Shown piece after piece: positions 43,565 to 55,524 of a stretch of DNA of 64,000 nucleotides; position 1 is the first letter of the stretch; the number at the start of each line of letters is the position of its first letter. The stretch is taken from the NCBI GenBank assembly GCA_029204225.1, contig CM055106.1:14448393-14512392 (forward strand). The letters run 5' to 3'. Below the pieces are notes generated by a model. That model ran no database searches, was not told where the DNA came from, and worked only from the letters and a program-made list of their open reading frames with translations. A program made the translations under genes and the position numbers. The DNA comes from Diphasiastrum complanatum. Its lineage: Eukaryota; Streptophyta; Lycopodiopsida; Lycopodiales; Lycopodiaceae.

Positions 43565-45521
43565 TGTAGTGTAGGCATCCCAAAGTGAGCCGGGATCCAC
43601 GACTTAGCTTCCCAGCCTTCAACTCTTGCCTTCCAAACCCACTTGACATACAAGCAGCCAACTCGCCAACAATGATCAGACTTAACCAACTTGAGTTCCT
43701 GAAAACCAACATTAAGATCCAACCTGGCTCCATGCCAGATAGGGGGTCCCGATGTGGGTGACTTCCCTCCAAGCAAGCCGCCCGACATACATCAAACTTA
43801 ACCAACTCGAAGCTTCATTACAAATGAGTAACATCCATTCCAAGCAAGCGGTCTGACTTACATCAGACTTAACCAACTGAAAGCTTCGTCACGAGCACTG
43901 GAAGCCAATCTGGCGCCACGCCAGACTGGACAGCCATAAACAGGTAACTTTTACCCAAGCAAGCCATCCAACTCAGCCGAGAGGTTAGATGTTGTAAAGC
44001 TACCTTTACAAGCTTTACTTCCGGCGCCATCGGCGCCAGCTATGTCCTCGGCGCCAGCAGCGCCCCTGCTGCTCCCGGTGCCACTGTGACCAGAATCCAG
44101 CCGGCGCCAAGTTCCTATGGCTGAAAATCTTTGATCGGTTCTAGCGGAGTCCAGAGAGCTCAGATCGATGTGCAATCACCTCACACGATCTAGGCATGAT
44201 TAAAGGAAGCCTGGGGATCAATAAAATCTAGAGAGAGAAAATGACTTTCTAGAAAGAGAAAATCCTAGAGAGAGAAAAACGTGCTATACCAGCTTGGGTA
44301 GAGTGCTTGGTATGAGGGGGGGGTGCCGAATCACACCAATACTATAGGGGAGTGCGGGTTGCAACTCAGGGCGAGCTCCAACCAAGTCTCAGCCTCCCTT
44401 GCTGGAATGTTGTCATGGCTTTCGCCTTGGCATGCTAGCGCCCCGGAGACTAGGGTCGGTCACACACTTGAAATGTAACCTTCTCATATTTATCAATAAA
44501 GTGGGATTTTCCTCAAACTGACTCTGATTACCTTCTGGGTTTCAGTGTTCGGTAAAAGCGCCAGTTGTAAGGCCGCTTCCAAATTTTTAACTTGGCACAT
44601 AGCTGAGGGTCGTATCCTGGGACGCCAGCGATATGCCGTCGGGACCATTCGGTCCGCGGCGCCAACGGTATGCTGTCCGGACCATTTGGTCCAGGAACTG
44701 GTTGTTTCCATATCTGTCGCGGCTTGTGGTTCTGAGTGTTCCTTGAATGAACGTGAATGGGTTAAGCTCTTGGAGAACGGGCTCTAACCTGTCGGCTGAG
44801 CTGGATGGCTTTCTTGGGTGGACGTGTCAGTCTGGCGTGGCGCCAGGTTGGCTTCCAGCGCTCGTGAAGAAGCTTTCAGTTGGTTAAGTCTGATGTAAGT
44901 CAGACTGCTTGCTTGGAATGGATGTTACTCGTTTGTAACGAAGCTTCGAGTTGGTTAAGTTTGATGTATGTCGGGCGGCTTGCTTGGAGGGAAGTCACCC
45001 ACATCGGGACCCCCCCATCTGGCATGGCACTAGGTTGGATCTCAATGTTGGTTTTCGGAACTTCATGTTGGTTAAGTCTGATCGTGGTTGGCGACTTGGC
45101 TGCTTGTATGTCAAGTGGGTTTGGATGGCAAGAGTTGAAGGCTGGGAAGCTAAGTCGTGGTTCCCGGCTCCCTTTGGGATGCCTGCGTTACATTAGAGCC
45201 CGTTCCCCAAGAGCTTAACCCATTCACGTTCATGCAAGGAACACTCAGAACCACAAGCCGCGACAGATATGGAAACAACCAGTTCCTGGACCAAATGGTC
45301 CCGACAGCATACCGCTGGTGCCACGGACCGAATGGTCCTGACGGCATATCGCTGGCGTCCCAGGATACGACCCTCAGCTATGTGCCAACTTAAACATTTG
45401 GAAGCGGCCTTACAACTGGCGATTTTACCAAACACTGAAACCCAGAAGGTAATCAGAGTCAGTTTGAAGAAAATCCCACTTTATTGATAAATCTGAGAAG
45501 GATACATTTCAAGTGTGTGAC
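43565..45521 (-). mobile_element. Family A LTR fragment A0, inserted in Gypsy F
   Basis: In plus sense it starts TGTAGTGTAGGCATCCC, the reverse of the A LTR end, and runs colinear with the LTR until ACATTTCAAGTGTGTGAC at 45521, where A2 begins. It is interrupted by the solo LTR 43990-45192. Its remaining part is not found as a clean continuation. Confidence 0.85.
43990..45192 (+). mobile_element. Solo LTR of family A
   Basis: 1203 bp from TGTTGTAAAGCTACC to GCGTTACA, flanked by perfect TTAGA duplications (43985-43989 and 45193-45197) inside A0. No interior is present: the product of recombination between the two LTRs of an inserted element. Confidence 0.93.
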
Positions 45522-45568
45522 TGTAGTGCAGGCATCCCAAACGGAACCGGGAACCACGACTTAGCTTC

Positions 45569-46487
45569 TGTTGCGCCGGCGCCTCAAAGGGCGCTGGGAC
45601 TTGAGCGGTTTCCCCAACACGCGCTTAAGTCTAACATTCATCCATCATGCACTTACGTAAAAGCCAACTCAGAAACGTAACAAGCTTAACCATTCAGACT
45701 TAAGAAAACTGGAATCCCAACCAACCCGAAAGCCAACTCAGAATCCGTCCCCAAAAGGTAACCAAAGGCAAAGACAAGCCACACATGAAACCCAAGGCAT
45801 AGTGGTCGCCAAACTGACCAATTGGCATAGCGGCAAGCCCCATGTTGATGACAGGGACCCTTAGGCGCCAGCGACGCAAAAAGGTTGTAGTAAAGGTCCT
45901 TCCACTTGGACCAGTCCCGAAGGCAAAACCGAAATGGTAATCATCCCCAAGGATCAACTTTATTAGATTTGGAAGAGGTTACATTCATACATAGACTGAC
46001 CGGTCTCGGGGCCACCAACACGTGCTGGGCATTGTGCCTGGCTCGTGCTGGTAGAGGGAGCTGAGACCTGGCGACTGGATTCCTGGCGCTGGTTGAGTTG
46101 CCCAAGTTTCTGTCTGCCAGACTCCCCCTATAGTTCTGCTGTGATTCGGTGCACCCCCTCTGTTCTGAAACATAGTGCTTTCTGGTAAAGCACGCTTTTT
46201 GGGACTTAGTTTTTATTTAGCTGATTAAGCCTGGCAAGCCTGGCAGAATCAGTCTGGCTCCCGGACATGGGTCCCGGGAGCCGTTCCGGTGGCATAATCA
46301 ACCTGCTTTCCTGACTAGGCCATGACGCGAGCTCCAGAGCTAGCTCATGACTTGTGACTACTTGACTGGCTCACCACAGGTCAGAGGCTCAGTCCTTGAC
46401 GTTCTAACTTGCTCTGGGACCTTAGGGAGTGTCACCCCTTAGAGTCTTACAGGGCACGTTGGGTGCACCTGAGTCAGCTTTACAACA
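45569..46487 (-). repeat. B 3' LTR
   Basis: 919 bp. In minus sense it begins TGTTGTAAAGCTGACTCAGG, sharing the first 12 bases with family A. Confidence 0.93.
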
Positions 46488-46728
46488 TCCTCCCCTCGTT
46501 TGAAAAAGCTGATGTCCTCATCAGGGCCAAACTAGACCTAGGACGTATGGCACGGGCTTAATTCACCGGCCTTAACAACTTTGAATTACAAAATACATTG
46601 GCAGTAGCACAGGAAAAGTGTAGATAAAGTTCACTTACGTAAAACCTGTGTAAAGCTGCAAGTGATTTATTGGCAAACTTAAGAAAGATACCGGGAAGTT
46701 CCTTGAACTTCAGAATGGCCATGAATGT

Positions 46729-47610
46729 TTATGTAAGAGGCATGCCGCCAGGTAGTGCTTTGTGTGCCGATCTGGGAAAACGGTTATTGCGTTGGTTCTT
46801 CTGCAGATAATCTGCTAGTACTTCAGGGGCTCCCTCCTTAAGTTTGTCTTCGTACTCCCAAGAAGCCTCAATAAGTGGAGCCCGTAGCCACTTCACTAGA
46901 TATTCACGTTGAACGCCAGTTCGCTTTCTATGTGTCAATATTTGTTCTGGTACAAGCTGCCTCTTCGTATCATCAAGTGCCGTTGGTGGGTGACGGAGTT
47001 CGTGTTGCCGATCAAATCGCTCATCTGGTTTGTACCGTTTGAGTAATGAGATATGAAACACATTGTGTATATCCAAGCTGGATGGTAGCGCTAATTGGTA
47101 AGCCACTGGGTTGATCTTCTTGGTGACATAATATGGTCCCGCATAAGGTTGAGCGAACTTATGATACAAACCTTTTGGTAACGCAATGTTCTTTGTGTTC
47201 AGCCATACTTGATCACCTTCCTCAAATTCTAGTTCTCGTCGATGTGGGTTTACGTCAGCTGCCATACTCCTTTGTGACTGCTCTAAAAATGCCTTCACCT
47301 CTGTCAGCTTTGTGTGCCACTCATTGATGAATTCCTCTACAGTGGGTACTAGTGTTTCCTGCACGCCTGTAAGAAAAGAGCTTGGAACAATCGGTAGCCG
47401 ACCATTGCTTATCTCGAAGGGTGCCCTTCCAGTAGATCTGTTCACTTGGTTGTTATGTGCAAACTTGAGAATATCCAAGTAGTTGACCCAATCGGATTGG
47501 TCCCAAGCGACATAATTTCGTAAATATTGTTCAATCTGTCGATTGACTCGCTCCGTTTGCCCATCTGTCTGAGGGTGATATGCAGTACTGAAATTCAATC
47601 CGGTTCCCAC
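46729..47610 (-). pseudogene. B integrase C-terminal part and chromodomain
   Basis: 293 codons. Opens GTGLNFSTAYHPQTDGQTER (integrase core with catalytic Glu), then KFAHNNQVNRSTGRAPFEIS, a GPY/F-like FAQPYAGPYYVTKKINPVAY, LDIHNVFHISLLKRYKPDER, and the chromodomain TGVQREYLVKWLRAPLIEAS with WEYEDKL. Chromodomains of this kind steer chromovirus insertion to particular chromatin, which fits the nest of insertions here. Only a TGA (just after DRDTKFV) separates it from the upstream integrase part, so it is the same reading frame. Confidence 0.92.
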
Positions 47611-47637
47611 GAGGCGAAATAGACAAGTCCAAAACTT

Positions 47638-48603
47638 TCAGACGAACTTGGTGTCTCGGTCAGAAATAATCGTTCTAGGCAGGCCGTGGTATTTGAAAAC
47701 ACATTTGAAAAATAACCTTGCCACTTCTTCAACTGTCACTGAACTTTTAGTTGGTACTAGATGAACTTGCTTTGAAAACTGGTCAACCACCACATAAATT
47801 GAGTCGAATCCTTGGCACCGTGGTAGTTGAACAATAAAATCCATGGTCACCGAATCCCATGGGTATGCTGGTACCCGTAATGGTTGGAGTAGTCCAGCCG
47901 GAGCTAGCGGTTCCACCTTCACTTGTTGACATGTCGGGCATGTTTGCACATAGGATTCAACGTCTGCCCACATACTTGGCCAATAGAAGCCTCTTTTGAG
48001 AAGTTCATACATGCGATTCACCCCTGGATGCCCGGCGGCTAGTACGTCATGATGTTCTCGCAAGACTTTCTTCCTCAGGTTGATGTTGTCTGGGACATAT
48101 ACTCCGCGTTGTTTATAAACAACCATTTGATCTTTCCAAGTGAAATGTTTATGAGGCTTTCCCAGTTGGAATTCGATCATTAAGTCCTTCGCCAACGCAT
48201 CTACACCATAATTCTCCCTGATTTCTTGGAGTAGGCCAGTCACCTGAGTTTTCACTGTTGCCAGCAAGTGTTCCTGTCTACTTAGTGCGTCCGCCACCAC
48301 ATTGTTCTTTCCCGCCGTGTGTAAAATGTCTATATTGAATTTTGAGAGAAAGTTTTGCCATCGCATTTGCTTCGGCGTGAGCATACCTTGGGATGAGAAG
48401 TACTTGAGTGATACATTATCAGTGAACGCCTTAAAGGGTTTTCCTGCCACATAATGTCTCCAATGCTCCACTGCTTGAACTACTGCGACCATTTCTTTTT
48501 CATGAGTTGGCCATCGTCGCTCTACGTCACTCAATTTCTTTGAAAAATATGCAACAGGTTTTCCGTCTTCATCAGCACGGCCCAATAGCAAAGTTCGACG
48601 CAT
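47638..48603 (-). pseudogene. B RNase H and integrase N-terminal and core parts
   Basis: GKPVAYFSKKLSDVERRWPT and FKAFTDNVSLKYF are RNase H. The zinc finger follows: EHHDVLAAGHPGVNRMYELL with CPTCQQVK (H-H-C-C), then the core WDSVTMDFIVQL (first Asp), YVVVDQFSKQVHLVPTK and RTIISDRDTKFV (second Asp). The frame is offset from the RT frame by two single-base losses near 48575-48600. Confidence 0.92.
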
Positions 48604-49438
48604 CTATATGTATTTCAAAAGGTTTGCTAAAGTCCGGTAAGGCAAGGATGGGTTCTTGAGTGATCCGTCGTTTTAGTTCTTGGAACGCTGCTTCACATTC
48701 CGGTGTCCATGTCATCTTCAGATGAGTCTTGGTATGCTCCAACTGTGGTGCCACAATTTTGCTAAATGCCTCAATGAATCTCCTGTAAAAGTTACATAAG
48801 CCCACAAAGGATTTGATGCCATGAACAGTTTTAGGTGCTAGCCAATCCAAGATAGCCTTGATCTTCTTAGGATCCATTCGAATCCGTCCGTGGCCTATAA
48901 CATGTCCAAGGAAGTCAACTTCCTCCACCACAAACTCACATTTCTCTCTTTTCGCGAACAAGCAGTTCCTCCTCAGTCGTTGGAGAACTGTCCTTAAATG
49001 TTGAATGTGATCTTTAAGGTTCCGGCTAAATACTAATATGTCATCAATGTACACAATGACAAATTCATCCAGGCAGTCTTGAAATATATTGTTCATCAAC
49101 GTGCAAAAAGTGGCTGGTGCGTTTGTTAGACCGAATGGCATCACCAGGAACTCGTGACTCCCGTACCGCGTTCGAAACACCGTTTTGTGCTCATCACCTT
49201 TAGCTATTCGAATTTGATGATATCCAGATATGAGATCTATTCGGCTAAAGTATTTGGCATGTTTGAGTTGGTCGAATAGGTCATCAATTCTAGGCATGGG
49301 GTACTTGTTCTTGATGGTACTCTTGTTAAGCATGCGATAATCCACACACATTTGAAGAGTTTTGTCCGCCTTTTCCACAAACAACACTGGGGATCCAAAA
49401 GGTGAAGCGCTAGGTCTAATAAAACCTTTGTCTATCAA
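48572..49438 (-). pseudogene. B reverse transcriptase
   Basis: Open for 288 codons: [84 protein letters not shown] (catalytic YIDD), [16 protein letters not shown], then the RNase H start [13 protein letters not shown]. All catalytic residues are present. Two TGA stops upstream separate it from protease. Confidence 0.95.
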
Positions 49439-49495
49439 TTCACGAAGTTGTCATTTCAGTTCCGCCAACTCTTCTTGTGACATTCTGTAGGGTGC

Positions 49496-50209
49496 TCATG
49501 AAGTTGGCTCTGTTCCTGGTACCAACTCAGTTTTATGGTCCATTGGTCTTCGAGGAGGTAGCTTAGCTGGGAGTTCCTTCGGGAACACATCGCTAAATTC
49601 TTCTAACAGATCTGCCACTTCTTTTGGCAAGTTTTCTTGTCGCACGCTTTTCCCTTCTGGGACTTCTCGACAGATGCAAAGAAAGCACTTTGACCTTTTT
49701 CCTTTCGCCATTCTTTTCATCACTAATGCTGCAACCAGATTTTGTTCAATATCGGTATCCTTAGCATTTCCTCTGGGCAGGGCTTTTGTCACGCAGATTT
49801 GTCCCTTATAATCCAAGAGGACCAAGTTTGAGCTCCTACCCAGAACTGCGATACAGTGTTCATTTAACCAAGGGAGGCCCAAAATCACATCGAAGGAATC
49901 CATCTCTAAAATCACAAAGCTAAGTTTAGCCTTCCATCTTCCAATCTGCACCGGGATGTTCAATGTCGCTTTGTCTGCATCTAGTGCTCCCTTCGCTGTT
50001 TCTACCTTGAGAGTAGATGTAACATTCTTGGTCGGCAAGCTGAATTGTTCCACTACGCTCCTTGAGATATAGTTATGTGAAGCTCCGGAGTCGATCATGA
50101 AATCTGACTTCCTCCCCGCGATCTTTCCTGATAAGAATAACAATCTTGAACCAATCTTGGGGGTGGCCCCATGGAAGTTCCTTTCCATACTTGTGCGTCG
50201 TCCACTCAT
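49496..50209 (-). pseudogene. B retropepsin (protease) and linker to RT
   Basis: 237 codons. FMIDSGASHNYIS holds the catalytic DSG, followed by FSLPTKNVTSTLKVETAKGA, FVILEMDSFDVILGLPWLNE (the ILG of retropepsins), a linker, and LLEEFSDVFPKELPAKLPPR before RT. The frame begins only about 35 residues before the active site, so no capsid or nucleocapsid region is attached. Confidence 0.93.
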
Positions 50210-50923
50210 AAATGTAAGCTCCTCTCACAACTCCCAACTAGATCAGATCACCTGGATCAAAACAAGTAGTCAGGGATAATTCAGGTCCAGGCAAGCACAC
50301 CACAAACGAACATACCAACCAAAGCTAAACAGAGGATCCCTCTCAAGTCACATTCCCCTTGAGACCGGACGTAGGATCTTTGCCTAGCCGCGCCCACACA
50401 AATCTATCACAGAATTAGCCCACGGGGAAACATCCATCCAACCATCCGTGCTTTCACCATTAAGCAGCACATTGCCTCAGTCACGCCCCACCACTTTTTG
50501 GTCGATAGCCCTTATAGCTAAACGATCGGCAACTATCCCGCACCGGCAGCTAACCACCCATGCTTTACACCCGAATTCGAGCAGCATCTTTGTATCAATG
50601 GTTAACCCGTACAGTTCGAATATGTCGCCCCGCACCCCACAAGGAACAGACCGTGCTTTCACCTACCTAGGCAGCACTTTGCCTCATCCGTCCTACATGC
50701 AGACAGTGCCAGGCCCGAACCGTGAGAACTGACCGTGCTTACACCTCGAGGGCAGCACTTTGACTCATCAAGTCCCCCGTTCTGCCGACCACCCCGACCG
50801 TGGACGCACCCGTGCTTACACTGTGGGTAGCACCTTGCGCAACGGTTGTCCTGACAAATCCCAAACCGTGGCCATCCCTGTGAGACTTGCGTAGCTGACC
50901 GGCTAGTCGGCTCTGATACCACA
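50210..50923 (-). other. B leader, hairpin-rich, shared with family A
   Basis: From the primer-binding site the leader matches A1 and A2 almost base for base (GCCGGTCAGCTA, GGCCACGGTTTGGG, TGATGAGTCAAAGTGCTGCC). It has four GTGCT...AGCAC hairpins (plus-strand starts about 50449, 50651, 50734, 50813). No gag reading frame is found. Confidence 0.8.
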
Positions 50924-51842
50924 TGTTGCGCCGACGCCTCAAAGGGCGCTGGGACTTGAGCGGTTTTCCCAACATGCGCTTAAGTCTAACATTCATCCAT
51001 CATGCACTTACGTAAAAGCCAACTCAAAAACATAACAAGCTTAACCATTCAGACTTAAGAAAACTGGAATCCCAACCAACCCGAAAGCCAACTCAGAATC
51101 CGTCCCCAAAAGGTAACCAAAGGCAAAGACAAGCCACACATGAAACCCAAGGCATAGTGGTCGCCAAACTGACCAATTGGCATAGCGGCAAGCCCCATGT
51201 CGATGACAGGGACCCTTAGGCGCCAGCGACGCAAAAAGGTTGTAGTAAGGGTCCTTCCACTTGGACCAGTCTCGGAGGCGAAACCAAAATGGTAATCATC
51301 CCCAAGGATCAACTTTATTAGATTTGGAAGAGGTTACATTCATACATAGACTGACTGGTCTCTGGGACACCAACACGTGCTGGGCATTGTGCCTGGCTCG
51401 TGCTGGTAGAGGGAGCTGAGACCTGGCGACTGGATTCTTGGTGCTGGTTGAGCTGTCCAAGTTTCTGTCTACCGGACTCCCCCTATAGTTCTGCTGTGAT
51501 TCGACGCACCCCCTCTGTTCTGAAACATAGTGCTTTCTGGTAAAGCACGCTTTTTGGAACTTAGTTTTTATTTTGCTGATTAAGCCTGGCAAGCCTGGCA
51601 GAATCAGTCTGGCTCCCGGACATGGGTCCCCGGGAGCCGTTCCGCTGGCAGAATCAACTTGCTTCCTGACTAGGCCATGATTCGAGCTCCAGAGCTAGCT
51701 CATGACTTGTGACTACTTGACTGGCTCACCACAGGTCGGAGGCTCAGTCCTTGACGTTCTAACTTGCTCTGGGACCTTAGGGAGTGTCACCTCTTAGAGT
51801 CTTACAGGGCACGTTGGGTGCACCTGAGTCAGCTTTACAACA
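50924..51842 (-). repeat. B 5' LTR
   Basis: 919 bp, the same length as the 3' LTR with few differences. Should hold the promoter; I did not find an unambiguous TATA box. Confidence 0.93.
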
Positions 51843-52983
51843 GCTTCCCAGCCTTCAACTCTTGCCATCCAAACCCACTTGACATAAAAGCAGCCAACTC
51901 GCCAACAACGATCAGACTTAACCAACTTGAAGTTCCAAAGGCCAACATTGAGATCCAACCTGCCGCCATGCCAGATTGGGGGTCCCGATGTGGGTGACTT
52001 CCCTCCAAGCAAGCCGCCCGACATACATCAAACTTAACCAACTCGAAGCTTTGTTACAAACGAGTAACATCCATTCCAAGCAAGTGGTCTGTCTCACATC
52101 AGACTTAACCAACTGAAAGCTTCGTCACGAGCGCTGGAAGCCAACGTGGCGCCACGCCAGACTGGACAGCCATAAACAAGTAACATCCACCGAAGCAAGC
52201 CATCCAACTCAGCCGACTGGTTAGAGCCCGTTCCCGAAGAGCTTAACCCATTCACGTTCATGCAAGGAACACTCAGAACCACAAGCCATGACAGATATGG
52301 AAACAACCAGTTCCTGGACCAAATGTTCCCAACAGCATACCGCTGGCACCACGGACCGAATGGTCCCGACGGCATACCGCTGGCGTCCCGGGATACGACC
52401 CTTAGCTATGTGCCAACTTAAAAATTTGGAAGCGGCCTTACAACTGGCGCTTTTACCGAACACTGAAACCCAGAAGGTAATCAGAGTCAGTTTGAGAAAA
52501 ATCCCACTTTATTGATAAATCTGAGAAGGTTACATTTCAAGTGTGTGACCAACCCTAGTTTCCGGGGCGCTAGCATGCCAAGGCGAGAGCCATGACAACA
52601 TTCCAGCAAGGGAGGCTGAGACTTGGTTGGAGCTCGCCCTGAGTCGCAACCCGCACTCCCCTATAGTATTGGTGTGATTCGACACCCCCCCAAGCACTCT
52701 ACCCAAGCTGGTAAAGCACGTTTTTTCTCTCTCTAGGATTTTCTCTTTCTAGAAAGTCATTTTCTCTCTCTAGATTTTATTGATCCTTTAATCATGCCTA
52801 GATCGTGTGAGGTGATTGCACATCGATCTAGGCTCTCTGGACTCCGCTAGAACCGATCAAAGATTTTCAGCCAGAGGAACTTGGCGCCGGCTGGATTCTG
52901 GTCACAGTGGCGCCATTGGAGCCGGGAGCAGCAGGGGCGCTGCTGGCGCCGGAAGTAAGGCTTGTAAAGGTAGCTTTACAACA

Positions 52984-55322
52984 TCCACCCCACCTTTATA
53001 AAATCTGATGTCCTCATCAGATGTCAGATTAAAGTAAAGGTGTCTCCCAATTAAAATAACTATACATTTAAGCTACTTGGCACAGTACTCAATTTACTGC
53101 CCACTTTTTATTAACATTGAAGCTGGTACACCACAAGTCGGAGGCTCAGCTCTTTGTACTGAAAGATTACATAACTTGAAAATATATCTTTGTCTGGGAA
53201 AAGCATAGATTTGATATCGCTTTCGTAAAACCCGAGAACCTTATTAACTGGTGACAGAGGCCTTTCTTTGAAATGTTCGCCCCTGTCGCTTCTGACTTTC
53301 GACTTTGGAACTCCTTTGAGCTCCTGATTTCTCCTTGATGCACTTTGTGTTGAGCTCCCTGAGCTCCAGATTTGTTCAGTTCCGCACAGGTATCAGGGCT
53401 CCCTGAGCCAAAGGATTTATCGTTTGATTGCCCACTTTATGGTCCACTCCGTGCCTTGTTGCTTCTGCACCTTGATTTCTCTCCTTATCCCAGTCTGATC
53501 TTGATACTTTTCCATCTTGGCTCTTTAAGGTAGGCAAAGATTGAGTACTCCGCAATGCACCTCTCACTTAGCTTGAAGTAGCTCTTTGAATCAGCCCAAA
53601 TGTAACCATTGACCTCGTGGAAAGCCAAAGGGTCGCACCAGTTTGATCCGCATCTGAACTATCTCTTCGCGTTTGTTTGAAGCACCATGTTTGTCGCGCA
53701 AAACTTGACTTTCACAATTCCATCACTGGTCAGTTGCCTCACAGTCAAAACAAGAAGTGTACATCGAGCTTGGTTTCAAGTAGCTCTCATTGAATCAGAC
53801 ACATGCACCCAGAGTTTGCACTAGTTCGATCTCAACGCGAACTGTCCCTTAGCGTCCGTTCGAAATACCAAGTCTCTCATGCAAGACTCAACTTTCACAG
53901 TTCCTTCATTGATCAACTGCCTTACACGTAACACAAGCCAACGTACTCATATGTTTCCTCATCATTGCTGGTCTAGAGAAAGCCTATAACAAACTTTCCT
54001 TTCCATAACAAAAACTTGTCAACTTATTAGGTCCAAAGTCCGCCAGTCTCCTCGTGTGAGTATGGCTAGGTCAGCTTGAATTTCCTCCCATTTTGATCAA
54101 CTTTCATTTAGAATTTGCCCCAAGAGAGAAGTGTGTGTGATAGTTTCCCTCCACTTATAAAATCAGTTGATCGGACTTAGAGTAGAGTTCTTCGAACAAA
54201 AAGCCTTTTCAACACTTTGCTTCCCATCTGCTAGGATTATGGCTCGATCCAACTCGTTGCCAATCTCTAAAGAGGATTGTAGTCTTTCCCCTTTGAGGAA
54301 AAACCCAATTGATACTGGATATCACCCATGCTCAGTGAGTTTCAATTCCGAAGGTGGCCATCCCAAAATGAAGACCAACTGCTCCATAGAAGATCTCCCC
54401 TGAAATTGCCCTTTCCAGCTTTTGACTTCCTGCTTGCGTCTGGTGGGCGTTGTCGCAAATGAAGCTAACCCAAGAAACAGGCTAGCCATCCATCCTTTGC
54501 AAACATTGAGTCGTTTCGTTGTCGTTCACGTGCGAGTACTTGAACTGCAAATCCGCCCCCACAGATTCTGTAGTCCTCTTTGTTTGATGGTATCAGCCTT
54601 CAAAAGAAAACGTTCCTTCTTGAGCCATCAGCTCCTTGTGTCACAAGCAATCATGCAAACCAGGCAAAGCACGAGTACTAAGACTCACCACGAATACATA
54701 CAAGTAAGACACTCAGGCAGGTTTACTAACAAGTAACAAAGACAAGGTCCCGTTTGAGATGGTCCTGCCAACGGACCTTTCCCTAGCTGCGCTCATACAA
54801 ATCGATCATGGAATCAGCCCACATAGGACACCCCTCCAGCTATCCGTGCTTTCACCATTAAGCAACACATTGCCTCAGTCACGCCCCACCACTTTTTGGT
54901 CAATAGCCCTTATAGTTAAACGATCGGCAGCTATCCCGCACCGGCAGCTAACCACCTGTGCTTTACACCGAAATTCGAGTAGCATCTCTGTATCAATGGT
55001 TAACCCGTACAATTCGAATATGTCACCCCGCACCCCACAAGGCATAGACCGTGCTTACACCAACCTAATGGCAGCACACTGCCTCATATGTCTTATGTGC
55101 AGACAACGCCAGGCCCGAACACGAGAACTGACCGTGCTTACACCTCAAGGGCAGCACCTTGACTCATCAAGTCCCTCGTTCTGTCGACCACCCCGACTGT
55201 GGACGCACCCGTGCTTACACTGTGGGCAGCACCTTGCACAACAGTTGTCTTGATGAACCCCAAACCGTGGCCATTTTCGTGAGATCCGCATAGCTGACCG
55301 GCCAGTTGGCTCTGATACCACA
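52984..55322 (-). other. A2 interior, non-coding
   Basis: Nearly identical in length and sequence to the A3 interior (2340 bp), suggesting recent spread. About four GTGCT...AGCAC hairpins (plus-strand starts about 54847, 55050, 55135, 55211). One arm has changed to GTGTT, which still pairs through G-U. Short open frames on both strands are not conserved in A1. Confidence 0.8.
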
Positions 55323-55524
55323 TGTAGCGCAGGCATCCCAAAGGGAGCCGAGATCCACGACTTAGCTTCCCAGCCTTCAACTCTTGCCATCCAAACCCAC
55401 TTGACATACAAGCAGCCAACTCGCCAACAACGATCAGACTTAACCAACTTGAAGTTCCTGAAAACCAACATTAAGATTCAACCTGGCGCCATGCCAGATC
55501 GGGGGTCCCGATGTGGGTGACTTC

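Larger units (their letters stand above)
45569..51842 (-). mobile_element. Chromodomain Ty3/gypsy element B, gag-less
   Basis: LTRs 45569-46487 and 50924-51842 (919 bp each), flanked by perfect GCTTC duplications (45564-45568, 51843-51847) inside the 3' LTR of A2. Primer-binding site 50909-50921 (minus TGGTATCAGAGCC, 2-nt spacer). The polypurine tract is the complement of TCCTCCCCTCGTTTG at 46488. The minus strand encodes protease, RT, RNase H, integrase and chromodomain. Between primer-binding site and protease are only about 700 nt of hairpin-rich leader: no gag domain or zinc knuckle. Equal LTR lengths and a perfect duplication make it one of the youngest insertions here. Confidence 0.93.
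45522..55524 (-). mobile_element. Non-coding LTR element A2, carrying B in its 3' LTR
   Basis: 3' LTR is 45522-45568 plus 51843-52983 (B sits between). The interior is 52984-55322 (2339 bp). The primer-binding site is 55308-55320 (minus TGGTATCAGAGCC) and the 5' LTR starts at 55323 but is cut at 55524 by A3. No coding capacity. It lies in A0. Confidence 0.88.
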
